A DNA stretch of 64,000 bases from G963662655 sp963665015 (GCA_963665015.2 CAXXSY010000004.1:2046001-2110000), one strand, 5' to 3'; positions 1-8,628 are shown, numbered from the stretch's first letter. Translations and numbers: made by a program. Notes: generated by a model from the letters alone, not told the origin.

Positions 1-515
1 ATCAACAGATAAATCCCGTTGCCCAACCAGGTGCGCGGCATGAGGTTTCTCGAAGCCAGGAAGCTGAAGCCGAACGCGAACGGAATCGCCAGAACCGTCG
101 CCAGCAGCGCAAGATAAATCGTCTCCGCCAGCGCTTTGAGGAGCGGCAGCATCAGCTTCACATTGGGGTGAAAGAGGCCGGACACGATGTGCGTTGCGTT
201 TCCGGCGCGCGTGAAAAGTTTATAGGGATTGATCTCGACGATCACCCAGCCCACCACGAACGTGATGACGATGATAACCACGAGCGTCCACGTCCCGACA
301 CTGCTCCGCTTGTCGCCCAGGATGAAGCGACTACCCGGGCTGTGGCCGGTCAGATTCAGGATCATGGCGGGAATCCACGCGAAGAGCGCGTAATACCATA
401 TATTCGCGTCGGGCAGAATCCATTGGTTTACCAGATAGGTGACGCATCCCGCCAGATAGATCCACAGAAGGATGTCCAGCCCCATCGCCTGCGTGCGTTT
501 CTTCTGATTTTTCAT
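1..515 (-). CDS. phnE: Phosphonate-type ABC transporter permease (5' part only)
   Basis: Partial gene running off the left edge; 171 residues are visible from its ATG at 515. It is the membrane channel of an importer for phosphonate, phosphite or phosphate-like anions. The visible part has two hydrophobic segments near residues 14-25 and 40-52, a third around 75-92, and then the start of the permease core with the ETIYLALLATVLAIPFAFGF-like stretch followed by LASRNL, which is typical of the PhnE/BPD-type family. Its ATG overlaps the TGA of the upstream ATPase gene by four bases (ATGA), so the two are translationally coupled. The three-gene order binding protein, ATPase, permease is the usual phnDCE order. 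The substrate cannot be read from the sequence. The family is fairly sure; the exact substrate is not. Confidence 0.8.
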   Translation of the reverse strand, partial: MKNQKKRTQAMGLDILLWIYLAGCVTYLVNQWILPDANIWYYALFAWIPAMILNLTGHSPGSRFILGDKRSSVGTWTLVVIIVITFVVGWVIVEINPYKLFTRAGNATHIVSGLFHPNVKLMLPLLKALAETIYLALLATVLAIPFAFGFSFLASRNLMPRTWLGNGIYLL

Positions 516-1270
516 CGGATTTCCACCTCCTCGGCGTCCTCTCCGTAAATCTCCCGGAAACGCTCGTTATCGACGGTCTCCGGCGTGCCGTCATAGACCA
601 CCCGACCATCTTTGAGCGCCACCACGCGAGAACCGTATTTTCTCGCCAGACTCAGGAAATGGAGCGAGCAGACGACCGTGATGCCGTCCTTTCTGTTCAG
701 CTCGCCCAGATAGCGCATCACCGTGTCGGCGGTGGCGGGATCGAGGCTCGCGACCGGCTCGTCCGCGAGGATCAATTGCGGCTCCTGCATCAACGTTCGG
801 GCGATGGCGACACGTTGCTGCTGGCCGCCACTCAGGTTGCGCACCTGCCGGGACGCAAGTTCCAGAAGGCCCACCCGCTTCAGCGCTTCCTGTGCCCGGT
901 GGACTTCTTCCCGCTTCCACGGCAGAACGAGCGGTCCGAATCCGCTCTGAGAGCCGAGCCTACCGGTCAGGACATTGGTCATGACGCTGAGATTGCGCAC
1001 GAGGTTAAACTGTTGAAATATCATGCCGATATGGCGCCTGATCTCACGTAGTTGTTTAGGTGAGGACTGCTCGATGTGGCGCTCCCCGAAAACGATCTCG
1101 CCCGAGGACGGTTCGATCAACCGGTTGATGCAACGCAGGAGCGTCGATTTCCCCGATCCGGACAGCCCGAGCAGGATCACGAACTCGCCCTTATCGATCT
1201 TCAGGTCGATGCCCTTCAACGCGTGGGTGCCGTCCGCGTAGAATTTGTGCAGCGATCGTATGTTCAGCAT
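512..1270 (-). CDS. phnC: Phosphonate ABC transporter ATP-binding protein
   Basis: 252-residue cytoplasmic ATPase that powers the importer formed with the flanking permease and binding protein. Walker A is GLSGSGKST near residues 35-43, the ABC signature LSGGQQQR near 145-152, and Walker B LILADEP near 165-171, followed by the D-loop SLDP and the H-loop histidine in the CSLHFL stretch. Length and motif order match PhnC (about 250 residues). The gene follows phnD by only four bases and overlaps phnE by four, so the three genes form one transcription unit. Nothing unusual is seen. Confidence 0.88.
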   Translation of the reverse strand: MLNIRSLHKFYADGTHALKGIDLKIDKGEFVILLGLSGSGKSTLLRCINRLIEPSSGEIVFGERHIEQSSPKQLREIRRHIGMIFQQFNLVRNLSVMTNVLTGRLGSQSGFGPLVLPWKREEVHRAQEALKRVGLLELASRQVRNLSGGQQQRVAIARTLMQEPQLILADEPVASLDPATADTVMRYLGELNRKDGITVVCSLHFLSLARKYGSRVVALKDGRVVYDGTPETVDNERFREIYGEDAEEVEIR

Positions 1271-1274
1271 GCGA

Positions 1275-2177
1275 CTACTTGATGAAGGAATCGGCGGTGA
1301 TGTTCAGGGTTTCGAGCGTCTTGCGCACCACGTCGTAATCGGAGTCCTGCGCCCGCACGAAGCCGTCGATCTCATACAGGCTGTACATGATCTCGCGCCC
1401 CTTTGGGGTCTCGACGATCTCCAGCAGCGCGTTGACGATCTGCTCTTTCAGGTCTTCCGGAAACTCCGCGCGGAAGGTGACCGTATCGTTCGGAATCCAT
1501 TGCGTGTAGGCGAACGGCATCACCTTCTCCATCACGTCGGGGTAGGTCTGCAAAACGTGCGTCCGCGCGTCCTGCGGCTTTCCGTTCTTGTCTGGAGACC
1601 AGTAGGTGCAACCCACGTCCGCGTTGCCTTCATAGACCGCGAGAATCGACTGCGGGTGCCCGCCCGAGAAGTAGAAATTCGACGGCTCGACGCCCAGCCC
1701 CTTCAGCATCGCGGAGGGATAGATATGACCGGATGTCGAAGCCGCGTCGGTGTAGGCGACGATCTTGCCCTGGACATCCTCGAGCGTCTCGATTCCGCTG
1801 TCGGCGCGCGCCACGAACTGTCCGCGGTATTCCTTCTTGCCGTTACGCATGACGGTCAGACCGACGTGCGCGTTGTATTTCTGGTTCGCCAGCACATAGG
1901 CGAACGTCGCCAGCCAGCCGATATCCGCTTCTTTGGTGTTCATCGTCTCGATAACTGCCGCGTAGCTGGTCGGCACATCGACCTTGAAGAAAAGCCCCGT
2001 GCTCTCGTGCAGAAGCTCGGAAATCGCCTCCGCACCCGTGATCACGCGCCCCGCCTCCATGGACGGCACGAAGTACATCTTGATCGGGTTATCCTTGCTG
2101 CCCAGCGGCCCCTTTTCCGCACCGCAACCGGCAAGGACGAACGCGATAACGATCAGTAAATACAGTATATTTCGCAT
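1275..2177 (-). CDS. phnD: Phosphate/phosphonate-binding lipoprotein (PhnD/SsuA type)
   Basis: 300-residue solute-binding protein that captures an oxyanion ligand outside the cytoplasmic membrane and hands it to the PhnCE transporter. The N-terminus is a lipoprotein signal peptide, with a hydrophobic stretch ending in LAGC so that Cys18 would be lipidated. The mature part has the PhnD-family landmarks: a start like 'NPIKMYFVPS', the 'ADIGWLATFAYVLA' stretch, and 'YTDAASTSGHIYPSAML'. The start ATG has a GGAG ribosome site a few bases upstream. It is the first gene of the phnDCE unit. Ligand (phosphonate, phosphite or phosphate) is undetermined. Confidence 0.85.
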   Translation of the reverse strand: MRNILYLLIVIAFVLAGCGAEKGPLGSKDNPIKMYFVPSMEAGRVITGAEAISELLHESTGLFFKVDVPTSYAAVIETMNTKEADIGWLATFAYVLANQKYNAHVGLTVMRNGKKEYRGQFVARADSGIETLEDVQGKIVAYTDAASTSGHIYPSAMLKGLGVEPSNFYFSGGHPQSILAVYEGNADVGCTYWSPDKNGKPQDARTHVLQTYPDVMEKVMPFAYTQWIPNDTVTFRAEFPEDLKEQIVNALLEIVETPKGREIMYSLYEIDGFVRAQDSDYDVVRKTLETLNITADSFIK

Positions 2178-2286
2178 GTTGACTCCATCGATGATTTTTC
2201 ATGTCAAGAAAAGCCGATTGTGATTTCGGGATCAAGTTATTTTATGGGGAATCCCTATCCCAACCTTTCATTAACCCTCACCCCGA

Positions 2287-2343
2287 CCCTCTCCCATTTC
2301 ATGGGCGAGGGAGTCCCTATGGTCCGCCAAGCTCCAGCTTGGC
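2287..2343. repeat. Intergenic inverted repeats
   Basis: Between the FG-GAP gene and phnD there are two short hairpins. CCCTCTCCC (2287-2295) faces GGGCGAGGG (2303-2311) with one mismatch, and GCCAAGCT (2326-2333) faces AGCTTGGC (2336-2343) perfectly across two bases. The first belongs to the widespread 'accctcacccc...ccctctccc' type of intergenic repeat. No T-run follows either, so a classical terminator is not supported. Confidence 0.5.
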
Positions 2344-2379
2344 ATCTCTCTCCTGCCTGAATCCTTCACGGGCAAGGTG

Positions 2380-3999
2380 TCACTTCAATAGCGTAACCTT
2401 CCTTAGACTAAGCTCTTTGCCCTCCGCCGACAGCTTGCAGGTATAGACCCCGCTCGCTTTGTTTTGTGGTTTCCAGACGACGGTCTCACCGGCATGATCG
2501 ACCGCAATCGTTTCCACCCTTTGACCCTTTATATTGTATATCTCTATCTTCAAATCGTTATATTTCTTATCCGTCTTGATCTCGAACGATATCTCCGGGT
2601 TGAAGGGATTCGGGTAGGCATTGAAGGTGATATCGGCAGGCGGCACGGTTTCCTCGTCCACAGGATTCGGATCCAGTTCCACAAGGTTCGCATGTCCGGC
2701 ATACACATATAAATCTCCATAATTCGATGGGCTATTCCAAGTATCCCCCCATGCCCCAACTGCAATGTCATCATAACCGTCATTATCAAAATCGCCTATA
2801 GCTGGTCCACAACCGTACCCATAGTGATCATTGAACTCATAGTAGTCTCTTGTCCCGTTCTGATTTCCTAAAAAGAAATAGAGATAACCGCCGTATTCAG
2901 TTCCATATGTATCGACATAATCAATCTTTTGATCACCGTTTATGTCCCCGAATGCGGGATAAAATGGAAGTGACGTCAGAATATACGTGTATCGATCCCA
3001 ATCGATGGTCTCGCCGCCACGCCATAAGCGAGTTCCAAGAACTTCAAAGTTCTCATCCAAGTCATATGAGGAGAACAAGAAATCAGCATAACCGTCATTA
3101 TCCCAATCTCCTGCAGGTTGCAGTGAGTGGCTATTGGATAAGACCGACGAAGTATGCCTCACGTAGTCTATCGAAGCATCCGGAATGGTATCCTGTACTG
3201 TTCCGCCCCAGAAGAAACGGTTGTAATGATGGTAGCAAAACGTCTCATCAGGATTCTCGATCGTTTCTCCTTCGTAATAATAACTGAAGTCGTCATAGCC
3301 GTCATTGTTCACGTCGCCAAGACCCCGGAAACCACGCTTGGTACTCGTACGAGTATAGATGCTATCAACGAACACCACCTTCTCGAAGCTGCCGCCGTAG
3401 ATGATCGAGTAGGTGAGCCAACCGGGGTAATCATATTCCGTTACCCCCGCGTCGTCGTACCCGTCGCCGTTAATGTCGCCCAGGGGGTGGATATCGATGT
3501 CTGAATAGGAAGATTCAGATTCATAGATGTGGTCTGTCAAAGTGTCGTTTACGGTGTTTCCCTCAAGGATACGATAAGAATAGAAATAGTGGTAGCTTTC
3601 ATTGTGTGTTCGTTCACAATAGGTATATCCGATTTCATCACAATTGTCGTTATTCATGTCACCGAGATTCTCGATTGTTATCCAGGAAAATCTCCAATTC
3701 AGAGTAGTATCAACCTCTGTAGAAATCGTTATACTCGGTTCATCGGGCAATCCTTCATCCGAGCCATAGTAAATATAGAGTTTTCCTCTTTGCGCTTCGT
3801 AATTCTCATTATTCAGATATCTATATGCGTTTACAGCCAGATCGTCTATGTCGTCACCATTGAAATCGAGCGAAATTACACTCATACCAAAATTATCGTT
3901 TGCTTGTTCGCCGTGTTGTTGCCATACGATATCGAGCTGGTTTTCGGCGTATAATAGCACGCTGGTGGAAAGTAAAACGGCTATAATCAGGTATCGCAT
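2380..3999 (-). CDS. Secreted FG-GAP repeat protein with C-terminal sorting domain
   Basis: 539 residues. An N-terminal signal peptide (about residues 1-18, ending near LLYA) is followed by repeated FG-GAP/VCBS units of the form 'GDxNxDGxDD', visible near residues 50, 115, 175, 230, 300, 350 and 405. Such units bind calcium and build a beta-propeller. The last 80 residues form the FlgD-like/type A sorting domain with YPNPFNPEISFEI and YNIKGQRV, ending in KVTLLK. In FCB bacteria this tail directs export through a type IX-like route and surface attachment, so the protein is probably outside the cell. A GGGAGGG ribosome site precedes the ATG. It lies 21 bp behind the glycosyltransferase gene and may share its transcript. 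Ligand or function of the propeller is unknown. Confidence 0.8.
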   Translation of the reverse strand: MRYLIIAVLLSTSVLLYAENQLDIVWQQHGEQANDNFGMSVISLDFNGDDIDDLAVNAYRYLNNENYEAQRGKLYIYYGSDEGLPDEPSITISTEVDTTLNWRFSWITIENLGDMNNDNCDEIGYTYCERTHNESYHYFYSYRILEGNTVNDTLTDHIYESESSYSDIDIHPLGDINGDGYDDAGVTEYDYPGWLTYSIIYGGSFEKVVFVDSIYTRTSTKRGFRGLGDVNNDGYDDFSYYYEGETIENPDETFCYHHYNRFFWGGTVQDTIPDASIDYVRHTSSVLSNSHSLQPAGDWDNDGYADFLFSSYDLDENFEVLGTRLWRGGETIDWDRYTYILTSLPFYPAFGDINGDQKIDYVDTYGTEYGGYLYFFLGNQNGTRDYYEFNDHYGYGCGPAIGDFDNDGYDDIAVGAWGDTWNSPSNYGDLYVYAGHANLVELDPNPVDEETVPPADITFNAYPNPFNPEISFEIKTDKKYNDLKIEIYNIKGQRVETIAVDHAGETVVWKPQNKASGVYTCKLSAEGKELSLRKVTLLK

Positions 4000-4020
4000 G
4001 ATGCCCTCCCTATCGAAGAA

Positions 4021-5745
4021 CTACCGGTACCTCTTCCGCATGATGTCGATCATCTTTGTCAGGCGGTGGCGGTAGGTTTCGTTCGATGTCACGCGACGGT
4101 AGGCATTTTGCGCATATCGCTCACGAACCGGTTCGTTATCGAGGTAGAATCTGACCAACTCAGGGACCTCCTCCACATCGGTGAAGAAAACCACCTCTTC
4201 CCCGTTGGTGTCGAAGATTTCCTCAAGCTGCTGTTTGTAATCGGTCAACAGGAATTTTCCGCACGCCGGCACGTCGAACACGCGCTGGTTGACGGCGTTC
4301 TTCATCTGCCGACTGGTCATGTTGAAATTGATGCGACTGGTGTTATACACCTGTGGAAGATTGTCATAGTACATCACCTCGCGCTCGATGCGGTAGCGGC
4401 TGTCCAGCAGGTTGTCCCAGTTCGGATCGCCGTAGATGGTCGGATAGAAGTTCGCCAGCTTCTTCACACCGCTCATGCGGTACATCTGCGTCGCGCGCCA
4501 TAAAACCGCGGCCTCGAAATCGAGTTGCTGCTCCTGGCTGTCGAAGAGAAGCTCGGTGCCGTTTTCACGCACATTCTCGATCGCCTGGCGGACGTAGCGG
4601 CTGTCGATCTCGAGGAACTCGTGCGCGACGGTGTCGAGATGGTAGAGCAGGTCGCGCCGGAAAACCATGCTGCGCAAGTTTTTGTGCGTGCTATAGACCA
4701 TGCTGCTACCCACGAAGGAGACGTCGCACCTGTACGGCAGATCCATCGGCTTGAAGAGCTCGGGCATGGTCGCCAGCGGCAGGTAATCGACGTGCGGATA
4801 GCCGGCGTCGAGCACGTCCTGGATGTAGTCGCGGTCCCAGACGAAGATATTGCAAAAGTCCGAGATGTTGGTGCCCTTGCCGCTCAGGACGACGGTCGGG
4901 CTATCAACGTACCACGAGATGTACGGCACCTCGAGTTCGCTGAGCAGTTCGGTCATGCGGCCTTCCTGATCGAACCCGAGGTGGTTGATGGTGAGCACGA
5001 AATCGGGATGGAACTGCGCGATGAGGGTCAGGAAGTTGCGCACGAATTCGTCGTACTGGTAATTCTCCTTGTCGATGTGGATGTACTGCACCTCGTGGCC
5101 GAGTTGTTGCAGCGCCGTAAGACATTCCTTGGTCAGCACATAGCCGCTATCGATGAAGATCGCCCGCACCTTGCGCGGATCGGTGAATTTCGGATATTTC
5201 CACTTGTCGCTGAGGTCGAATGTCGGCCTACCCTCCAGCCGTCTTCGCAGTGCGTCGAAGTAGCGCGGTAACAGCCTGGTGCGCTGCTTCAGCTCGACGA
5301 TGTTGAATTCGCTCAAATCGCCCATCAGCGCCGGAATCTCGAAGTCCTCGTAGCCGATCAGGAACGCCATGTTTTCCGGCAGGTCGCCGAGATCGATGTG
5401 CTGCATGGCGAGGTTGAAGAGGTGTTTGCCCGGCTCGATAACGGTGATGCGCTTTCCGGCAAACCTTTCGGCGAGCGGTTTCAGCCCGTACCCCAGCCCC
5501 ATACCGAAGCAGACGACATGATCCTTTTCGCACCGCAGACTATCAGCCCAGCGCACCGCCTCGCGCGTCGGGTAATAGCTGCTGTGGATGGTCACCTTCT
5601 CGCCGTCGTTTTCGAGCACCAGCCCGGGAAACTCTTCCTTGCTCCCGACCAGTGAAAACTCCCGCGTGAACCGGCAATGCCCCGGCTTGATCCTTATGCT
5701 TTCCCTTTCCGATATGATCTCGTGGTTGCGTTCAAATCGATTCAT
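4021..5745 (-). CDS. CgeB-like glycosyltransferase with N-terminal Rossmann-like domain
   Basis: 574 residues from the ATG at 5745, chosen because it has AGGATGG just upstream and because a promoter-like TTGACA lies further up; an upstream TTG at 5808 would add 21 unlikely residues. The N-terminal third has a Rossmann-type glycine motif (CFGMGLGYGL, about residues 80-90) followed by a beta strand ending in EPG, as in nucleotide- or SAM-binding folds. The rest resembles the DUF3880/CgeB glycosyltransferase family: 'FIDSGYVLTKECLTALQQLGHEV', 'YVDSPTVVLSGKG', 'FVGSSM', and the C-terminal NQRVFDVPACGKFLLTDY with a conserved acidic/asparagine loop. It probably transfers a sugar to a surface polymer or protein; acceptor unknown. 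Confidence 0.72.
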   Translation of the reverse strand: MNRFERNHEIISERESIRIKPGHCRFTREFSLVGSKEEFPGLVLENDGEKVTIHSSYYPTREAVRWADSLRCEKDHVVCFGMGLGYGLKPLAERFAGKRITVIEPGKHLFNLAMQHIDLGDLPENMAFLIGYEDFEIPALMGDLSEFNIVELKQRTRLLPRYFDALRRRLEGRPTFDLSDKWKYPKFTDPRKVRAIFIDSGYVLTKECLTALQQLGHEVQYIHIDKENYQYDEFVRNFLTLIAQFHPDFVLTINHLGFDQEGRMTELLSELEVPYISWYVDSPTVVLSGKGTNISDFCNIFVWDRDYIQDVLDAGYPHVDYLPLATMPELFKPMDLPYRCDVSFVGSSMVYSTHKNLRSMVFRRDLLYHLDTVAHEFLEIDSRYVRQAIENVRENGTELLFDSQEQQLDFEAAVLWRATQMYRMSGVKKLANFYPTIYGDPNWDNLLDSRYRIEREVMYYDNLPQVYNTSRINFNMTSRQMKNAVNQRVFDVPACGKFLLTDYKQQLEEIFDTNGEEVVFFTDVEEVPELVRFYLDNEPVRERYAQNAYRRVTSNETYRHRLTKMIDIMRKRYR

Positions 5746-5773
5746 AATCCATCCTGATTGCGTAGTTGACACG

Positions 5774-5801
5774 ATCATGAACGGAGGTTTACGCGTGTCA
5801 A
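5774..5801 (-). promoter_or_regulatory. Putative sigma70 promoter for the glycosyltransferase gene
   Basis: TTGACA at 5801-5796 and CATGAT at 5779-5774, separated by 16 bp, lie 28 bp upstream of the chosen ATG at 5745. The -10 matches four of six consensus bases. This placement would put the alternative TTG start at 5808 upstream of the transcript, which supports the shorter protein. Confidence 0.4.
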
Positions 5802-5923
5802 GCACCAAATCCGCGCGTGGTTCCCCCTACCTGTGCCCGGGCATCATGCGACTGATTTCGCAGCCGTCGCGCATCCTTTTCTTGACACGGAATGCGCAAA
5901 GTTTTTCATGGCGAATATGGGCT

Positions 5924-6000
5924 GCCCCCGTAGCTCAGTTGGATAGAGCAGTTCCCTCCTAAGGAAAAGGTCGCACGTTCGAGTCGTGCCGGGGGCGCCA
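5924..6000 (+). tRNA. tRNA-Arg (anticodon CCT)
   Basis: A complete 77-base cloverleaf. Acceptor stem GCCCCCG (5924-5930) pairs with CGGGGGC (5990-5996), then discriminator G and an encoded CCA. The D arm GCTC...GAGC, a seven-base anticodon loop CTCCTAA (anticodon CCT, reading AGG) and the T arm GCACG-TTCGAGT-CGTGC are all present. tRNA genes of this kind are common integration sites, and a tyrosine recombinase lies 1.3 kb downstream of its 3' end. A TTGACA at 5882-5887 could belong to its promoter, but the -10 is unclear. Confidence 0.96.
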
Positions 6001-6097
6001 CTTTTGTATCTACAGCATTTACGGCAACTTACGCAACCTCTCCTACGGCTCGAAAATCCTTTGATTGACAGATACACACAGCTTTTCACAATGATTT

Positions 6098-6141
6098 TGT
6101 CAGTCATTTGTCAGTCAAACGTCAGTCAGATGTCAGTTGAA
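6098..6141 (+). repeat. Four phased 11-bp direct repeats (TGTCAGTCA)
   Basis: TGTCAGTCA begins at 6098 and 6109, CGTCAGTCA at 6120 and TGTCAGTTG at 6131, an exact 11-bp period and so on one face of the DNA helix. They lie between the tRNA 3' end and the recombinase gene. Such phased short repeats are typical of arm-type recombinase sites, excisionase sites or initiator iterons. Two more copies with the same 11-bp spacing occur at 55798-55817. A function as attachment-arm sites is an inference. Confidence 0.7.
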
Positions 6142-6181
6142 CGACAATAGAAACGCAGTACCCTCCCCGGTGTGGATTGTT

Positions 6182-6208
6182 CTGACTGACAAAAAATCTG
6201 TCAGTCAG
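6182..6208. repeat. Perfect inverted repeat built from the same 9-mer
   Basis: CTGACTGACA (6182-6191) and TGTCAGTCAG (6199-6208) form a perfect 10-bp inverted repeat around a 7-base A-rich centre. Each arm contains the TGTCAGTCA unit of the upstream direct repeats, now in head-to-head orientation, suggesting a dimeric binding site for the same protein. The rest of 6001-6362 has no convincing coding content. Confidence 0.6.
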
Positions 6209-6362
6209 GAAACCGAGACGGGAATTGAAATATCCATCGATGTTGTGGTAAAATCCGGAGCTTTCATCCTTGACAGGCTGAAGTCGTTGAATGGATAGTG
6301 GTTATATTGAATACACAATACCGCCAGCACGTTTTCTTCATGCGGCGAAAAAGGAGCATGAT

Positions 6363-7277
6363 ATGTTTTTCAAGAAATTGATTGAGATGCTATTCCCTCC
6401 CAAAGCCCCGAAACAAACCTCCGATGCCTATGACGAAGCGAACGAGAAAGAGATTTTGGATTTTGCTCAAGAAATGAACGAGAAAGTAGTAGCACCAAAG
6501 AAAATGGAACGGCCAGTAAGCTCAATAAAACTTCGAAGCTCCGACGAGAGGTATGAATATGCCCAGAAATTGATCAAGGAAGCCACAGCCCACAAAAAGG
6601 AAGATATTCATAAATCAATCAGTTTGATTTCTGAGGCAATCGATGTCTATCCGGAAGGTAAAATTGATTTTTCCTATAAGCTCGCATCGTACATCAATCT
6701 TTCAGGCGATAAAGAAGAAGCATATGCCACATTTGATCGTATTTTCAATGATCTATCAGTTGCGGATTATAGCATGTACAACATGCACGTTGCCTCGACA
6801 TTTGATAAGCTGAAATCTGTCTATTTCACAAATAAAGAGTATGCTGAATATCTTAGATGCTTCTGTTATTGGCTCTATAATTACATAGTTGGTATAGCAT
6901 CTCATGGAATAGAGGATCAACTTAACAATTTTCTAAGTAGTGATGATATGCTGAAATACAATGCTCCTAAAAGAAACCAGTCCTGCTTCAAGAAATTAGG
7001 CATTGAAAATGATATGGGCACTTTTAACGAAAAACTGGTTAGTTATTTCAAGAAGATCAATAAACAGCTAATCGAATACTCCAAGATAGCCAAGAAGCTT
7101 GAATTCGTAATCATCGATGGAGACATTAACTCCAGCCATTACTTCAACAGCTTGCCGAAAACAAAACAAGAGCTGGCGCACAAGTTCAAAGCTCGTTACG
7201 ATGATTTCAATGGAGAAGATTTTTCATCCTTCTATAAAAACGAGATTGAGCCTTTGTTGCTGCAGCGGCAACAGTAA
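6363..7277 (+). CDS. Hypothetical helical (TPR-like) protein beside the recombinase
   Basis: 304 residues from the ATG at 6363, chosen because AAGGAG lies 6 bases upstream; the frame is open further up to 6291 without a ribosome site. The protein is lysine/glutamate-rich and predicted mostly helical. Residues about 60-130 look like degenerate tetratricopeptide repeats ('SISLISEAIDVYPE', 'GDKEEAYATFDRIF'). No signal peptide, membrane segment or enzymatic motif is visible. Its stop is 42 bp before the recombinase start, on the same strand, so they may be co-transcribed and the protein may belong to the mobile element. I do not recognise a family. Confidence 0.6.
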   Translation: MFFKKLIEMLFPPKAPKQTSDAYDEANEKEILDFAQEMNEKVVAPKKMERPVSSIKLRSSDERYEYAQKLIKEATAHKKEDIHKSISLISEAIDVYPEGKIDFSYKLASYINLSGDKEEAYATFDRIFNDLSVADYSMYNMHVASTFDKLKSVYFTNKEYAEYLRCFCYWLYNYIVGIASHGIEDQLNNFLSSDDMLKYNAPKRNQSCFKKLGIENDMGTFNEKLVSYFKKINKQLIEYSKIAKKLEFVIIDGDINSSHYFNSLPKTKQELAHKFKARYDDFNGEDFSSFYKNEIEPLLLQRQQ

Positions 7278-7319
7278 TACGGAGACAAAAATAACTGGAT
7301 TTGAGAAGAAAGGAATAAC

Positions 7320-8495
7320 ATGAGCAAGATCGATGAGGAACTCAAGAAGTTGAAGGTTAAGAACGAGGGCAAGCGGATCAAGCTACGTTACCAGCGCAAC
7401 ACAAAGACCGGTTCCATCAGCATGTACCTGGACCTGTCCGATCAACAGCGCAGTCGAGAATTCCTGCGGATCATCCTGCAAGGCAAGGACGAGACCTTCA
7501 AGGCCGACAAGGATAAGCTCAAACTCGCCATCAACATGCGTGATCAGCGCGAGAACGAATTCCTCTCCAGCAAGACCGGCTTTCAACTGGATAACCAGCG
7601 CGTCGATTTCCTCACCTACCTCAGGATGCTGTCGGAGCAACCCGGCAAGCACGAAAGCTACAAGCACAGTTTCATGAAATTCCAGCAGTTTTGCAAGGGC
7701 AAGGTGGTTTACTTCGACCAGATCGACCGCCGATATTGCGAGCAGTTTGCCGATTTCCTCATCAACGACGACATCAAATCATCCACCGCGAACCTCTATT
7801 TCAAGAAATTCGCGGCAACGCTCAACCACGCCATCAAGAACGAGATCATCGACCGCAATCCATCGAGGGGTGTTGTGATCAAGCACCAAAGCGCAAAACG
7901 GGAATTTCTCACGATAGAAGAGATCAGGCTGCTGGTAGATACCCCGATGCAGGTTCCGGACACGAAAAACGCGTTTCTGTTCTCCTGCTTCACCGGTTTA
8001 CGCCTGTCCGACCTGCGCGAACTCAAGCACAAGGATATTCGGGACGGTCACCTGCACATTCAGCAGGTCAAGACGAAGGAAGAGCAGAGCATGAAGTTGA
8101 ATGCCAGCGCAATGAATATTCTGGAGCAGCAGCACGAATACGATGAAAAACGCCGTCGGAAGAGCGAGTACGTGTTTGACCTGAAGAAGAAAAACGCCAT
8201 CAACCAGATTGTCCGTCGCTGGATTGCTCGTGCCGGAATCACCAAGCACATCACCTTCCACTGCGCACGCCATACCTTCGCGACGATGCTTCTCACCGAG
8301 GGTGTCGATATCTACACCGTCTCAAAGCTCCTCGGCCACAAAGACATCGCCACTACCCAGGTCTATGCCAAGCTCGTCGATAAGAAACGCGATGAGGCGA
8401 CGCTGCTCGAAACCACGCAGGAGACGAGCATCGATGTCGATCCATCGGACGCGACGAGGCTTTTCTACAAAATTGTAGTGAGCGATCAGCCGTAG
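7320..8495 (+). CDS. Tyrosine recombinase/integrase with acquired C-terminal tail
   Basis: 391 residues. The N-terminal half holds an arm-binding-like segment and a SAM-like core-binding domain (about 95-190). The catalytic domain carries Arg228 (TGLRLSD), His314 and Arg317 (HCARHTF), His340 (LLGHKD) and the nucleophile Tyr349 (QVYAK), so all key residues are present. Such enzymes usually end about ten residues after the tyrosine. Here the last 31 residues (361-391, TLLETTQETS... to ...YKIVVSDQP) are nearly the same as the C-terminus of the GLUG protein encoded at 8665-11349, and the DNA matches over 107 bp. The ATG has an AAAGGA site. Position next to tRNA-Arg suggests it inserts an element there. 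Recombinase identity is sure; whether the altered tail leaves it active is unknown. Confidence 0.92.
   Translation: MSKIDEELKKLKVKNEGKRIKLRYQRNTKTGSISMYLDLSDQQRSREFLRIILQGKDETFKADKDKLKLAINMRDQRENEFLSSKTGFQLDNQRVDFLTYLRMLSEQPGKHESYKHSFMKFQQFCKGKVVYFDQIDRRYCEQFADFLINDDIKSSTANLYFKKFAATLNHAIKNEIIDRNPSRGVVIKHQSAKREFLTIEEIRLLVDTPMQVPDTKNAFLFSCFTGLRLSDLRELKHKDIRDGHLHIQQVKTKEEQSMKLNASAMNILEQQHEYDEKRRRKSEYVFDLKKKNAINQIVRRWIARAGITKHITFHCARHTFATMLLTEGVDIYTVSKLLGHKDIATTQVYAKLVDKKRDEATLLETTQETSIDVDPSDATRLFYKIVVSDQP
8389..8495 (+). repeat. 107-bp direct repeat, copy 1 (recombinase 3' end)
   Basis: Aligns without gaps to 11243-11349, with 11 mismatches by eye (about 90% identity), including about 45 identical bases in the middle. 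In both places it encodes the end of a protein up to and including the stop codon, in the same reading frame. In the GLUG protein this is a natural Fn3-like C-terminus; in the recombinase it is foreign. Confidence 0.85.
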
Positions 8496-8507
8496 AAAGC
8501 AGAAATC

Positions 8508-8533
8508 GAAGGTCTGTTAACCGACAGGCCTTC
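8508..8533 (+). terminator. Hairpin after the recombinase gene
   Basis: GAAGGTCTGT (8508-8517) pairs with ACAGGCCTTC (8524-8533), ten pairs including one G-T, 12 bp after the recombinase stop. There is no T-run after it, so it may be a weak or rho-assisted terminator only. Confidence 0.35.
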
Positions 8534-8599
8534 AGCGTATTGATGAAGTGCCTGGCTCAAGTGCGGGTGGACGATAGGAAGTCTGGCATAAATATTATC

Positions 8600-8628
8600 T
8601 TGACGGCTGGACTAAAGTTTTTTACAAA
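8600..8628 (+). promoter_or_regulatory. Putative promoter of the GLUG protein gene
   Basis: TTGACG (8600-8605) and TACAAA (8623-8628) with a 17-bp spacer, 36 bp upstream of the ATG at 8665. Confidence 0.4.

Noticed and set aside
1245..2159. 304-aa plus-strand open frame opposite phnD
   Set aside because: It mirrors phnD, whose lipoprotein signal and family motifs are clear; the plus-strand frame has no recognisable domain.
5924..6000. A second copy of the tRNA-Arg 3' end as right attachment site
   Set aside because: I scanned the window for the terminal T-arm/acceptor sequence and found no convincing copy; the other border, if it uses the tRNA, is outside the window or too short to see.
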